The notes: a model not told the origin generated them from the sequence alone. A DNA stretch of 17,828 nt from an uncultured Streptococcus sp. (GCA_902480035.1 CABSRC010000021.1:1-17828), one strand, 5' to 3'; positions 6,580 to 14,804 are shown, counted from the stretch's first letter. Program-made: numbers and translations.

Positions 6580-6583
6580 TATA
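6578..6583 (-). promoter_or_regulatory. Weak -10 candidate for the small unit
   Basis: Minus strand TATACT. No recognisable -35 at 16-18 bases (AGGAAT-like) and no TGn, so a factor may be needed or the site may not be active. Confidence 0.35.
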
Positions 6584-6626
6584 CAAGAGAAAACTAAACG
6601 ATTCCTTATAGAAAGCTTCAAGAAAA

Positions 6627-8090
6627 CTAAAAACGGAGACGCAAAACACGCGGTTGTTTTTGGCTACAAGCTGGTAATTGAAGATGGAGGCCTGCCTCAT
6701 CTTGACTCCAAGAAAGGAGCTGGCTTTCTCCAAGGAGCTCTACCTGCCGAATACGCGCATGAAGGATTCTCGGTTGTTTGAGATCATAGGCGAGAGACGG
6801 CAAGGTCAACTCTTCCGTCCTTCCACTTGGTTCCAGCTGGATAGCATAAAGCAGGCCTTCACGCATGGTATAGCGGAAATCTTGGCTGGTATAGAGTGGG
6901 GCTTTCCCATCTGAGAAGGAACCTTCCTTGCCCTCGGTCGGTCCGTCCGATGACACCCGCCAAGGCCGGCTCTGATAAATGGCTTCTCCGTTTACTGCCA
7001 GCCAATCCCCGATCTCTGTAAGGATGTCTTGGTCTTGCTCAGGGATGGTGCCATCTGCCTTGGGTCCAATATTGAGCAGAAGATTCCCATTTTTGGCCAC
7101 AACATCAACTAAATTTTGCAACAATTCCTTGCTGGTCTTGTAGGCTAGATCCTGGGTATAGCACCAAGAATTACGGGCAATCGCAGTATCCATTTGCCAC
7201 GGAAAAGCTTGCGTCTCTCCGTAACCTCCCCGCTCCATCTCGACGATTCCTGAACCAAAAGGTAGGGCATCCTGTTTGTAACAAACGGCCACCTCGCGAC
7301 CCTCTTGTGCTGCTAGATTGTAATAGTAAGCCAAAAAGCGCATTAAGCAGGGACGGAAACTCTCATGCTGGATCCACCAATCGAAATAAAGGAGCTCTGG
7401 CTGATAATCCCGCACCAGTTCACAGGTTCGCAAAAGCCAATCTTCCAAGAATTCTTTGCTGGGATAAGGCTTGGAAGTGAGATCAAAATGATCCTTCGGT
7501 TCTGGCTCTGCTGGCCAATATAGGCTGTCTCTTGGGACTTCTTGCAGAATATCACTGGCAAACTCCTTGCCATGTGAAAAGAAAAACTGGTGCTCTGCCC
7601 GGTGAGAAGACGTACAGAAGTGTAGACCACGTTTTTCTGCTTCCGCCCTCAGTTCTCCTAAAACATCTCGTCTTGGCCCCATTTCTAAGCTATTATAAGG
7701 CGAGAGAGTAGAGGCATACATCTGAAAACCATCGTGGTGCTCCGCAACTGGAAAAAGATACTGAGCGCCTGCTTTTTGAAAGAGATCCAGCCAAAATGCC
7801 GGATCAAATCGATCTGCTGTAAAGAGAGGAATAAGATCCTTGTAGCCAAATCTAGCCTGATCTCCAAAATACTCTCGATGGTAGTCGTAGCAAGGATTCC
7901 CTTGGATATACATATTTCGTGAATACCACTCCGAACCGAAGGCAGGTACACTGTAGACGCCCCAGTGGATAAAGATTCCAAATTTAGCATCCCGATACCA
8001 GTCTGGACAGACTTGATAGCTAAGAGAGTCCCAGCTTGGTTCAAAAGGGCCTGACTGGACGACTTGATTAATCTCTTCAAGACTTATCAT
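6627..8090 (-). CDS. GH29 family alpha-L-fucosidase, cytoplasmic
   Basis: A 487-residue glycoside hydrolase of family 29, which releases alpha-linked L-fucose with retention. Hallmarks in order: KFGIFIHWG (36-44), SEWYSRNMY (53-61), AEHHDGF (116-122), SSHRAEH (161-167) and LLYFDWW (233-239), where Asp237 stands at the expected nucleophile position. NGNLLLNIGPKADG near residue 365 is another strongly conserved block. There is no signal peptide or cell-wall anchor, so it would act on small fucosylated sugars already imported. The start at ATG 8090 has AGGAG six bases upstream; the longer frame to 8183 runs through the promoter. It stands alone: no transporter or fucose-pathway gene is adjacent in the window. 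Its own promoter carries a palindrome (8136-8161), suggesting substrate-dependent repression. The acid/base residue cannot be assigned by eye. Confidence 0.92.
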   Translation of the reverse strand: MISLEEINQVVQSGPFEPSWDSLSYQVCPDWYRDAKFGIFIHWGVYSVPAFGSEWYSRNMYIQGNPCYDYHREYFGDQARFGYKDLIPLFTADRFDPAFWLDLFQKAGAQYLFPVAEHHDGFQMYASTLSPYNSLEMGPRRDVLGELRAEAEKRGLHFCTSSHRAEHQFFFSHGKEFASDILQEVPRDSLYWPAEPEPKDHFDLTSKPYPSKEFLEDWLLRTCELVRDYQPELLYFDWWIQHESFRPCLMRFLAYYYNLAAQEGREVAVCYKQDALPFGSGIVEMERGGYGETQAFPWQMDTAIARNSWCYTQDLAYKTSKELLQNLVDVVAKNGNLLLNIGPKADGTIPEQDQDILTEIGDWLAVNGEAIYQSRPWRVSSDGPTEGKEGSFSDGKAPLYTSQDFRYTMREGLLYAIQLEPSGRTEELTLPSLAYDLKQPRILHARIRQVELLGESQLLSWSQDEAGLHLQLPACSQKQPRVLRLRF

Positions 8091-8121
8091 TCTCTTCTCC
8101 TCTTTTCTTATTACTATCTCT

Positions 8122-8149
8122 ATTGTATCGAGAAACCCTTGTTTGTAAA
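8122..8149 (-). promoter_or_regulatory. Fucosidase promoter
   Basis: Minus strand TTTACA (8144-8149), 16-base spacer, TACAAT (8122-8127). Transcription would start near 8115, giving a leader of about 25 bases with AGGAG. Confidence 0.75.
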
Positions 8150-8161
8150 GACAAACGAGGG
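8136..8161. promoter_or_regulatory. Palindromic operator overlapping the fucosidase -35 box
   Basis: CCCTTGTTTGT and ACAAACGAGGG are inverted copies of 11 bases with one mismatch, around the spacer AAAG. The core GTTTGT-AAAG-ACAAAC is perfect. The repeat covers the -35 and half of the spacer, the usual place for a repressor. It does not match the CcpA cre consensus. The cognate regulator is not in the window. Confidence 0.65.
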
Positions 8162-8186
8162 GAATGTTTAAAATAGTAGACAAAGA

Positions 8187-8208
8187 GCTTGATCTAGGAG
8201 AATCGAGC
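8187..8208 (-). terminator. Weak hairpin after trpA
   Basis: Minus strand GCTCGAT and ATCAAGC pair with one C-A mismatch around an 8-base loop, followed by TCTTTGTCT. This is a poor terminator; trp messages may partly read through into the fucosidase region. No better terminator is seen between 8091 and 8231. Confidence 0.3.
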
Positions 8209-8231
8209 CAATTACAAATAGAATAGACCTG

Positions 8232-9008
8232 CTAGCCCTTCACTGCTTGAGAAATAAAATGAGCGACGGCTTCTGTCTCCCCTTGGTGGAGAGCCTTAAC
8301 AATTTTAGATCCCACAATAACGCCATCTGAGACCTTGTTGAAACGGCGAACATCCTCCATGCTGGAAACTCCAAAACCTGTTAAAACAGGAATGGACGCT
8401 ATTTCGTGTAATTGGGCCAAGTGGTGATCCAAATCATCTCGATAGCTACCAGCTTTCCCCGTCACCCCATTGACAGCAACGGCATAGATAAATCCTTCTG
8501 CATCATGGATTAATTTCTTCTGGCGCTCGATTCCTGTGGTTAAGCTCACTAGCGGCACCAAAGCGATGTCTTTATCCACTAAGAGAGGCTCTACCAGATC
8601 TGCATGCTCATGAGGAAGATCCGGAATAATCACTCCCTTGACCGCTGTTCCTTCTACATCTCTAAAGAAGTTTTCGAGCCCATATTGGAACAAGGGGTTG
8701 AAATAGGTCATGATGACCAAAGGAACACTTGTCTCCAGACGCTGGATCGTTTGCACCAGACCCTCTGTCGTCGTCCCATGGGCTAAACTGCGTAATCCTG
8801 CCTCTTCAATCACAGGGCCATCTGCCACCGGATCTGAAAAAGGAATGCCAACTTCAATGGCTGAGACACCAAGCTCCTCCAAAAATTGGATGGTTTCCTG
8901 CAAACCTGCTAAGCCTTTTTCATGATCTCCTGCCATAATATAAGGAACAAAGATTCCTTGCTGCTGGTCTTTCAGCTTTTGTAAATGCTCTGTTAAGGTC
9001 TTTCCCAT
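8232..9008 (-). CDS. trpA: Tryptophan synthase alpha subunit
   Basis: The 258-residue TIM-barrel subunit cleaves indole-3-glycerol phosphate to indole, which passes through a tunnel to TrpB. The signature AIEVGIPFSDPVADGP (50-65) carries the two catalytic acids Glu52 and Asp63. The phosphate-binding end is seen in TGFGVSS and GVIVGSKIV. The start ATG 9008 lies one base after the trpB TAA, and its AGGAG site is inside the trpB end, a sign of coupled translation. It is the last gene of the trp operon. Confidence 0.97.
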   Translation of the reverse strand: MGKTLTEHLQKLKDQQQGIFVPYIMAGDHEKGLAGLQETIQFLEELGVSAIEVGIPFSDPVADGPVIEEAGLRSLAHGTTTEGLVQTIQRLETSVPLVIMTYFNPLFQYGLENFFRDVEGTAVKGVIIPDLPHEHADLVEPLLVDKDIALVPLVSLTTGIERQKKLIHDAEGFIYAVAVNGVTGKAGSYRDDLDHHLAQLHEIASIPVLTGFGVSSMEDVRRFNKVSDGVIVGSKIVKALHQGETEAVAHFISQAVKG

Positions 9009-9009
9009 C

Positions 9010-10215
9010 TTACTCTCCTCTCTCTTGTTCTAGGCGGTCTTTGACTTGTACCACATCTTTATCCCCACGACCTGATAAGCAAACGATCATGGTTTTTTCA
9101 GGCCCCATCTCCTTAGCCAATTTCACCGCATAGGCGATAGCATGGCTCGATTCCAGAGCTGGAATGATTCCTTCTACTTTTGAAAGCAATTGAAAGGCTT
9201 CTAGGGCTTCTTGGTCTGTCACAGGCACATAGGTCGCCCGCTTGATCTCATGGAAATAAGAATGCTCTGGCCCAATCCCAGGATAATCGAGACCTGCTGA
9301 AATCGAGAAGGCTTCTAAAATCTGTCCATGAGCATCCTGTAACACATCCATCAAGGCGCCGTGAAGGACTCCCGGACGCCCCTTGGTCAAGGTTGCTGCA
9401 TGCTGGTCTGTATCTACTCCAAGCCCAGCAGCTTCTGCCCCATACATGGCAACAGATGTATCTTCAACAAAAGGATAAAAGAGGCCAATGGCGTTCGATC
9501 CGCCTCCTACACAGGCTAGGACGGCATCTGGCAGCGCACCGTCATTTTGCTCTGCAAATTGGCGTTTGGCTTCTCGGCCAATGACACTTTGAAAATCACG
9601 GACAATTTCTGGGAATGGATGAGGTCCTAGAGCAGAACCCATGATATAGTGGGTATCCTCCACATTTGCTACCCAGGATCTAAGAGCAGCATTGACCGCA
9701 TCCTTGAGAACACGCGACCCATCTGTTACTGATTGAACCTTGGCACCCAACAATTCCATCCGAAAGACATTGAGGGCTTGGCGTTTGACATCTTCTTCCC
9801 CCATGTAGATGGTACATTCCATATCAAATAAAGCAGAAGCTGTTGCTGTTGCAACACCGTGCTGTCCGGCCCCTGTTTCTGCGATGATCTTCTTTTTGCC
9901 CATCCGATGTGCCAGCAAAACCTGTCCTAGGGCATTATTAATTTTATGAGCCCCTGTGTGGTTGAGGTCTTCTCTTTTAAGAAAGATCTTAGCTCCACCG
10001 ACATACTTGGTAAGATTCTTAGCGTAATAGAGCGGTGTTTCCCGACCGACATATTGTTTCAGAAGCTGATCCAATTCTGCTTGAAAAGAAGGATCTGCTT
10101 GACTTTCTCTGTAGGCTTTTTCTAATTCTAAAACTGCTGTCATCAAGGTTTCAGGGACAAATCGTCCCCCGAACCGCCCGTAAAATCCGTTTTTATCTGG
10201 TTGTTTATATGCCAT
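9010..10215 (-). CDS. trpB: Tryptophan synthase beta subunit
   Basis: The 401-residue PLP enzyme joins indole and serine to tryptophan. HTGAHKINN (86-94) contains the PLP lysine Lys91, ETGAGQHG is the substrate carboxylate loop, and CVGGGSNAIG is the phosphate-binding glycine loop. Length is normal. The start ATG 10215 lies 11 bases inside the end of trpF and follows AAAGGG at six bases. Confidence 0.97.
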   Translation of the reverse strand: MAYKQPDKNGFYGRFGGRFVPETLMTAVLELEKAYRESQADPSFQAELDQLLKQYVGRETPLYYAKNLTKYVGGAKIFLKREDLNHTGAHKINNALGQVLLAHRMGKKKIIAETGAGQHGVATATASALFDMECTIYMGEEDVKRQALNVFRMELLGAKVQSVTDGSRVLKDAVNAALRSWVANVEDTHYIMGSALGPHPFPEIVRDFQSVIGREAKRQFAEQNDGALPDAVLACVGGGSNAIGLFYPFVEDTSVAMYGAEAAGLGVDTDQHAATLTKGRPGVLHGALMDVLQDAHGQILEAFSISAGLDYPGIGPEHSYFHEIKRATYVPVTDQEALEAFQLLSKVEGIIPALESSHAIAYAVKLAKEMGPEKTMIVCLSGRGDKDVVQVKDRLEQERGE

Positions 10216-10792
10216 GCTTGACCCTTTCTATAAATCGTTTTATCTTTTCTTGATCTTTTTTTCCATTTGTCTCGACCCCACTGGATACATCCACCGCATA
10301 AGGATGAAAGAAGCGAATGGCATCTGCTACATTGTCTTCCGTCAAACCTCCTGCAATAAAGAAGGGCTTTGTAACGTTTTGACTTTCGAGTTCTTGCCAG
10401 TTAAAAGTCTGCCCACTTCCTGCTACAGGAGCATCAAAGAGCAGATAATCGGCACTGGTCTCAGAAAGAGCTGTATCTTTCCCCACTTGAACAGCGCGAA
10501 TCGTTTGTTGGGGAAGGTCTTGCAAGATGGTATCATCTATCGGCCCATGCACTTGTATCAGGTCCAAGCCCACAACTTGGCAAGCTTGCTCCACTTCTTC
10601 TCTTTGTGGGGATACAAAAACACCGACTTTTTGAACCCCTTTTGGAATCCCTGTAGCCAACTGCCGAGCTTGCTCCAGCGTGACTTGCCGTTTGCTTGGT
10701 GCAAAGACAAAACCAATGTAGTCTGCACCAGCTTCAACAGCTGTCTGGACGGCTTCTGGAGTGGACAATCCGCAAATTTTAACCTTTGTCAA
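10205..10792 (-). CDS. trpF: Phosphoribosylanthranilate isomerase, TTG start
   Basis: The 195-residue TIM-barrel enzyme performs the Amadori rearrangement of phosphoribosylanthranilate. KICGL with the catalytic Cys7 opens the protein, QVHG is at 80-83 and LLFDAP carries the second catalytic residue Asp120. IAGGLTEDNV and DVSSGVE are the phosphate sites. The start codon is TTG (10792-10790), supported by AAGGAG seven bases upstream and the absence of any later ATG before the catalytic cysteine. It overlaps trpC by 14 bases and trpB by 11. Confidence 0.95.
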   Translation of the reverse strand: MTKVKICGLSTPEAVQTAVEAGADYIGFVFAPSKRQVTLEQARQLATGIPKGVQKVGVFVSPQREEVEQACQVVGLDLIQVHGPIDDTILQDLPQQTIRAVQVGKDTALSETSADYLLFDAPVAGSGQTFNWQELESQNVTKPFFIAGGLTEDNVADAIRFFHPYAVDVSSGVETNGKKDQEKIKRFIERVKHGI

Positions 10793-11546
10793 TCTGCAAC
10801 TCCTTTACTTTTTCAGCCACATTGTCTGCCTTCATGAGCGCTGTCCCAACGAGAATGCCATTAAAATAAGGAGCCAGCATGCGCGCATTTGCTGCTGTGA
10901 AAATAGCAGACTCAGAGATGTAAACCGGTTCTTGTTCAAAATTGGTCGCCAATTCCAGGCTAGTATGAAGATCAGTCTCAAAGGTCACCAAGTTGCGATT
11001 ATTGACCCCGATGATCTGAGCCCCAATCCGGTGAGCGACCTCTAGTTCTGTCAGATTATGGGTCTCCACCAAGACCTCCAGGCCAAGATGGGTCGCAAAC
11101 TCATAGAGCTCTTTCAGACGAGTCTCTGATAAGGCTGCAACAATCAACAAGATCACAGTCGCCCCTGCGTTTCGCGCCCGAATTATTTGCTTTTCATCCA
11201 CAATGAAATCTTTGTTGAGGGTGGGAATGCGCACCTGACTAGATATTTCGCGGAGATACTCGATGCTGCCCTTGAAAAACACTTCATCAGTCAAGACAGA
11301 AATCATCACGGCCCCATTTTCTTCGTAAGTCTTAGCCTGCGCGACGATATCCACATCAACATGAATATCTCCCAGACTCGGGCTGGCCTTTTTCACTTCC
11401 GCAATGACCTGAAGCTTTTCTGGATGACTCTTTAGGTAATCATACAAGCGGTAGGTCTCGCGCAAAGGTTGGAGCTCCTCTTCTTTCATCGCAGCCACTT
11501 CACGCGCCTTTTCCTTTAGAATCTTTGGCAAGAATTCTTGACTCAT
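10779..11546 (-). CDS. trpC: Indole-3-glycerol phosphate synthase
   Basis: A 255-residue TIM-barrel enzyme that closes the indole ring. IAEVKKASPS (48-57) holds the catalytic lysine and glutamate region, TLNKDFIVD the second lysine, and VLVETHN, GVNNRNL and YISESAI complete the active site. Start overlaps the trpGD stop as ATGA. It is a stand-alone TrpC, not the TrpC-TrpF fusion of enterobacteria. Confidence 0.96.
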   Translation of the reverse strand: MSQEFLPKILKEKAREVAAMKEEELQPLRETYRLYDYLKSHPEKLQVIAEVKKASPSLGDIHVDVDIVAQAKTYEENGAVMISVLTDEVFFKGSIEYLREISSQVRIPTLNKDFIVDEKQIIRARNAGATVILLIVAALSETRLKELYEFATHLGLEVLVETHNLTELEVAHRIGAQIIGVNNRNLVTFETDLHTSLELATNFEQEPVYISESAIFTAANARMLAPYFNGILVGTALMKADNVAEKVKELQIDKG

Positions 11547-13117
11547 TTTTGATACTCCTGTAATAATCTCAATTTCTCAAGGGCAGCCCCACTGGCAATC
11601 ACTTCACGTGCCAAGGCAATCCCTTCCTTGATAGAATCTACCTTGCCATTGGCATAAAAACCAAGGCCAGCATTCAAGACCGTCACCTCTAAGAAGGGAC
11701 TTGCTTCATTCTTCAAGACACTGAGCAAAATTTCCGCATTGCGTTTGGCGTCACCACCTCGTACTTGATCAATTTCAATGCGCTCCATTTCGATATCTTC
11801 TGGTTGAAAACTGGATAAAGTAACCTGTCCATCTTCCAGAATAGCGAGCTGGGTTTCCCCATCAAGGCCTGCCTCGTCCAAACCTTGTGGACCACTCACC
11901 ACCACTGCGCGTTTCCTTCCCAAATTCTTTAGAATCTCCGCCGTACTTTCCAGCATATCTGGACGACTGGTTCCCAATAGCTGGGTTTCTAGAGGAATCG
12001 GATTAATAAGAGGACCAGTTAAGTTCATCACCGTTGGAACCCCTAGTGCCAAGCGAGCTGGCATAATATAGCGCATGCCAGGATGCAGATTTTTGGCAAA
12101 CAGAAAGACAATGCCCGCTTTTTCAAACACTCGTCCCAAGTCTTCTGGACCCAAATCAAGGTTAATCCCTAGCGCTTCTAGCACATCCGCAGAACCAGAT
12201 TTAGAAGAGATCGAACGATTTCCGTGTTTCGCCATCTTGATGCCACCACCAGCAAGGACGAAGGCAGCTGTTGTTGAAATATTGAAACTATAGGAACGAT
12301 CTCCCCCAGTTCCACAATTGTCCATTGCTCCTTGAACTTCTGTAGGAATAGCAACCGCATGGGCCTGCATCACTTTCGCAATAGCCGTCCGTTCTTCAAC
12401 CGTTTCCCCCTTCATTTTGAGGCCTAGAAGTAGGGCCGTCACCTGCGCTTCTGAAGCACGACCAGCAACGACTTCCTCCATAGCCGCTTCTAATTCTGCG
12501 CCGGTTAGATCTATTCCTTCCGTTACCTTTGCAAGCACTTGTTTCATTTTTCGCTCCTTGACTAGTTTGACAAAATTTTCGATGGTCTTAAGCCCATCTG
12601 GTGTTCCGATACTTTCTGGATGGTATTGAAAACCATAAATCGGTAAGCTACGGTGTTGAATTCCCATAATTGCTCCATCATCCGTCGTCCGAGAGGTAAT
12701 GACAAAATCCTCTGGCATGTCTTCAATCGTCAGCGAATGGTAGCGCATGACTGGAACTTTTTTTGCGACACCCGCATATAGCGGAGAGGGAGCTTCTAGC
12801 TGGATCTGGCTTTGTTTGCCATGCATGACCTGAGGGGCCAATCCTAAGCGTCCTCCAAAAACTTCTGCAATCGCTTGATGTCCCAAGCAGATCCCTAAGA
12901 TTGGTTTGATCCCCGCGAAATCTCGGATCATCTCCTCCATCTTGCCCGCATCCTTTGGCCACCCCGGACCAGGCGAAAAGACTAAAGCGTCGGCTTCTTG
13001 GGCAACTTGGTACAAGTTCGCATCATCATTTCGAAGCACCTGGACCTCATCAAATTTCCCGATATACTGCGCTAAATTGTAGGTAAATGAATCATAATTA
13101 TCAACTAATAAAATCAT
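11543..13117 (-). CDS. trpGD: Fused anthranilate synthase glutaminase / anthranilate phosphoribosyltransferase
   Basis: A single 524-codon frame contains both functions. Residues 1-190 are a class I glutamine amidotransferase: NYDSFTYN (7-14), SPGPG (48-52), GICLGHQ with Cys77, and YHPES with His166 and Glu168; it feeds ammonia to TrpE. Residues 191-524 are anthranilate phosphoribosyltransferase, with CGTGGD (268-273), GGIKMAKHGNRS and NLTGPLINP. The second part starts with a Met codon (191) preceded by a perfect AAGGAG, and is exactly 334 residues, the stand-alone TrpD length. Many streptococci have trpG and trpD as separate genes. Here no stop lies between them, but loss of one A in an A5 run (12547-12551) would give a TGA overlapping the trpD ATG. 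This may be a true fusion or a one-base error or polymorphism. It overlaps trpE and trpC by ATGA on each side. Confidence 0.93.
   Translation of the reverse strand: MILLVDNYDSFTYNLAQYIGKFDEVQVLRNDDANLYQVAQEADALVFSPGPGWPKDAGKMEEMIRDFAGIKPILGICLGHQAIAEVFGGRLGLAPQVMHGKQSQIQLEAPSPLYAGVAKKVPVMRYHSLTIEDMPEDFVITSRTTDDGAIMGIQHRSLPIYGFQYHPESIGTPDGLKTIENFVKLVKERKMKQVLAKVTEGIDLTGAELEAAMEEVVAGRASEAQVTALLLGLKMKGETVEERTAIAKVMQAHAVAIPTEVQGAMDNCGTGGDRSYSFNISTTAAFVLAGGGIKMAKHGNRSISSKSGSADVLEALGINLDLGPEDLGRVFEKAGIVFLFAKNLHPGMRYIMPARLALGVPTVMNLTGPLINPIPLETQLLGTSRPDMLESTAEILKNLGRKRAVVVSGPQGLDEAGLDGETQLAILEDGQVTLSSFQPEDIEMERIEIDQVRGGDAKRNAEILLSVLKNEASPFLEVTVLNAGLGFYANGKVDSIKEGIALAREVIASGAALEKLRLLQEYQK
12545..12559 (-). 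promoter_or_regulatory. trpD: Internal ribosome site and start codon of trpD within the fused frame
   Basis: Minus strand AAGGAG (12554-12559), six bases, then ATG (12547-12545), in frame with the upstream trpG part. It would allow separate TrpD to be made besides the fusion. Confidence 0.7.
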
Positions 13118-14472
13118 CCTTCTTCTCCAATCCTTGTCATCGATTTTGCCTTATTGACGGTTTCTTGGTATTCATTTTCAGCAATCGAATCATAAACGAT
13201 TCCTGCTCCAGCTTGCACATAAGCCTTCTTATTTTTGAGGATCATGGTTCGAATGGCAATAGCAAAATCGAGATCCCCCGTCACAGAGAGATAGCCAATC
13301 GCTCCCGCATAGACGCCTCGTTTCTCTTTCTCTGCCTCATAGATCCGCTTCATAGCCCGAATCTTGGGAGCGCCCGAAACGGTTCCAGCTGGAAGAGTTG
13401 CCTTCAGAGCCTCAATGGAGGCTAGCCCCGGAAGTAATTGTCCCTTGACAACACTGGTCAGGTGCATGACATAACGGAAGAATTCCACTTCCATATATTT
13501 GGTCACTTCAACCGTCCCATTTTGAGCGATACGACCAATATCATTTCGCCCTAGATCCACCAACATGCGGTGTTCTGCGACTTCTTTAGGATCTCCTGTC
13601 AAATCAGCTACCAACTGCCGATCAGCCTCTTCATCGATCCCTCTTGGACGCGTGCCGGCAATAGGGTTGGTCGTCACCACTCGATCCTTGACCGACACCA
13701 GACTTTCTGGACTGGCACCGATAATTTGGTACTCCCCAAAATCATAAAAATAGAGATAATTCGAAGGATTGGTCACGCGCAAATTGCGGTAATAATCTAG
13801 CGGTTTTCCTGAAAAATCAGCTGAAAAACGTTGACTGAGCACACATTGGAACATATCTCCTTTTCGAATATAGTCCCGCGCTAAAGCCACCATTTCCTCA
13901 AACTCTTTTTGCTCCAAATGATTGTGGAAATGAAGAGCATGCAGATCCTTATCCTGAAACTCTTCTTTTGCAGGTCTTGCCAACTGCTCTAACACTTGCT
14001 CCAGACTCGACGCTTGTTCTGCTTCACTTCGCCCACTATAAAGATTCTCTTCCACCACATAGACCTTTTCCTTTTTGTGGTCAAAAATCACATAGCTTTC
14101 ATATAAGAAAAAGTGAAGATCTGGAGTGCCGATCGTGTCTTCCGGAATGGAGCCAATGTTCTCATAGAGACCAATCAAGTCATAGCCGACAAATCCAATC
14201 GCCCCACCGTTAAAAGGGAGTTCTTCGGAAGTTTTCGTTTTGACTGTGATGCGATTCAAAAAGTTCAAAGGATCCTCTTCGACAATCTGATCATTGTAAT
14301 AGAGAATGCCATGTTCAAACTTGACTTCACTGACTGGCCGATAGGCTACAATTGAAAAACGCGCATTCTCTTTTTCACGAGGGATCGACTCCAAAATCAT
14401 TTTATGGGGCGCATCCAAACGCATATAAGCCAAAATTGGACTCAAAACATCAGCAGATAAAACTTTTTTCAT
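13114..14472 (-). CDS. trpE: Anthranilate synthase component I
   Basis: The 452-residue chorismate-using subunit makes anthranilate with TrpG. The N-terminal ILES at 26-29 corresponds to the LLES element linked with tryptophan feedback inhibition. The chorismate-binding half shows NPIAGTRPRG, HRMLVDLGRNDIGR and TVSGAPKIRAM. The start ATG 14472 has GAGAGG eight bases upstream and begins MKKVLSA as in relatives; the frame extends upstream to 14565 through the T-box terminator and is not coding there. First gene of the trp operon; stop overlaps trpG as ATGA. Confidence 0.96.
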   Translation of the reverse strand: MKKVLSADVLSPILAYMRLDAPHKMILESIPREKENARFSIVAYRPVSEVKFEHGILYYNDQIVEEDPLNFLNRITVKTKTSEELPFNGGAIGFVGYDLIGLYENIGSIPEDTIGTPDLHFFLYESYVIFDHKKEKVYVVEENLYSGRSEAEQASSLEQVLEQLARPAKEEFQDKDLHALHFHNHLEQKEFEEMVALARDYIRKGDMFQCVLSQRFSADFSGKPLDYYRNLRVTNPSNYLYFYDFGEYQIIGASPESLVSVKDRVVTTNPIAGTRPRGIDEEADRQLVADLTGDPKEVAEHRMLVDLGRNDIGRIAQNGTVEVTKYMEVEFFRYVMHLTSVVKGQLLPGLASIEALKATLPAGTVSGAPKIRAMKRIYEAEKEKRGVYAGAIGYLSVTGDLDFAIAIRTMILKNKKAYVQAGAGIVYDSIAENEYQETVNKAKSMTRIGEEG

Positions 14473-14549
14473 ATTAGAAACCTCTCTTCTAAAACCCTTC
14501 TGTTCTAATGAATTCAACTGAGCCCTGCTTCGCTTGCTAAGGCACATAG

Positions 14550-14580
14550 AAAAGCCCTCACACAAAAACTGTGTGAGGGC
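14550..14580 (-). terminator. T-box regulated terminator before trpE
   Basis: Minus strand GCCCTCACACA, 5-base loop, exact complement (11-bp stem, 14554-14580), followed by TTTT. It lies directly after the T-box sequence, which forms the competing antiterminator. Confidence 0.93.
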
Positions 14581-14798
14581 GTAGTGTCCGCGGTGCCACC
14601 TCTTTTATAGGGAAAAATAGCTGGTCTTTCCCCATATCTCTATCTCCTCTAACAAGGAGTTGCACGGTAAGGGGTGCCAACCGAATTCACATGGGTTAGA
14701 ATTCATTGATCATAACAGTCCAATTTTCATCAGTCGCTATTGCTTGTTCGCAATTCCCACAAGCTCCCTGAAAATAGCCGACTCATTACTTTTCTGTT
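14550..14798 (-). promoter_or_regulatory. Tryptophan T-box leader of the trp operon
   Basis: The conserved T-box AGAGGTGGCACCGCGG (14588-14603) is present in the minus strand upstream of the terminator. Stem I includes AACAG/CTGTT at its base, a GCTTGT/ACAAGC hairpin (14742-14764), and a specifier loop 3' strand GAAAATTGGA with the codon TGG at 14720-14722, which is the only Trp codon. Uncharged tRNA-Trp would pair with UGG and with the T-box bulge, stabilising the antiterminator and allowing expression of trpE-A. This leader, with its promoter, explains most of the 442 bases between trpE and the DUF1304 gene. Confidence 0.95.
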
Positions 14799-14804
14799 GC
14801 TACC

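Noticed and set aside
6600..6626. CiaR-like TTGAAG-CTTTC-TATAAG on the minus strand after the fucosidase stop
   Set aside because: Both half-sites deviate and there is no -10 about 10 bases downstream, so it is not a usable CiaR promoter, although its likeness to the 15.95 kb site is noted.
10214..10837. 207-codon plus-strand open frame
   Set aside because: It is antisense to trpF and the trpC end, has no ribosome site and a composition expected from a shadow of the coding strand.
14473..14565. Upstream extension of trpE into the leader (begins MCEGFSMCL)
   Set aside because: It runs through the T-box terminator stem; the ATG at 14472 has a ribosome site and the expected N-terminus. It is also not a leader peptide, as it contains no run of Trp codons.
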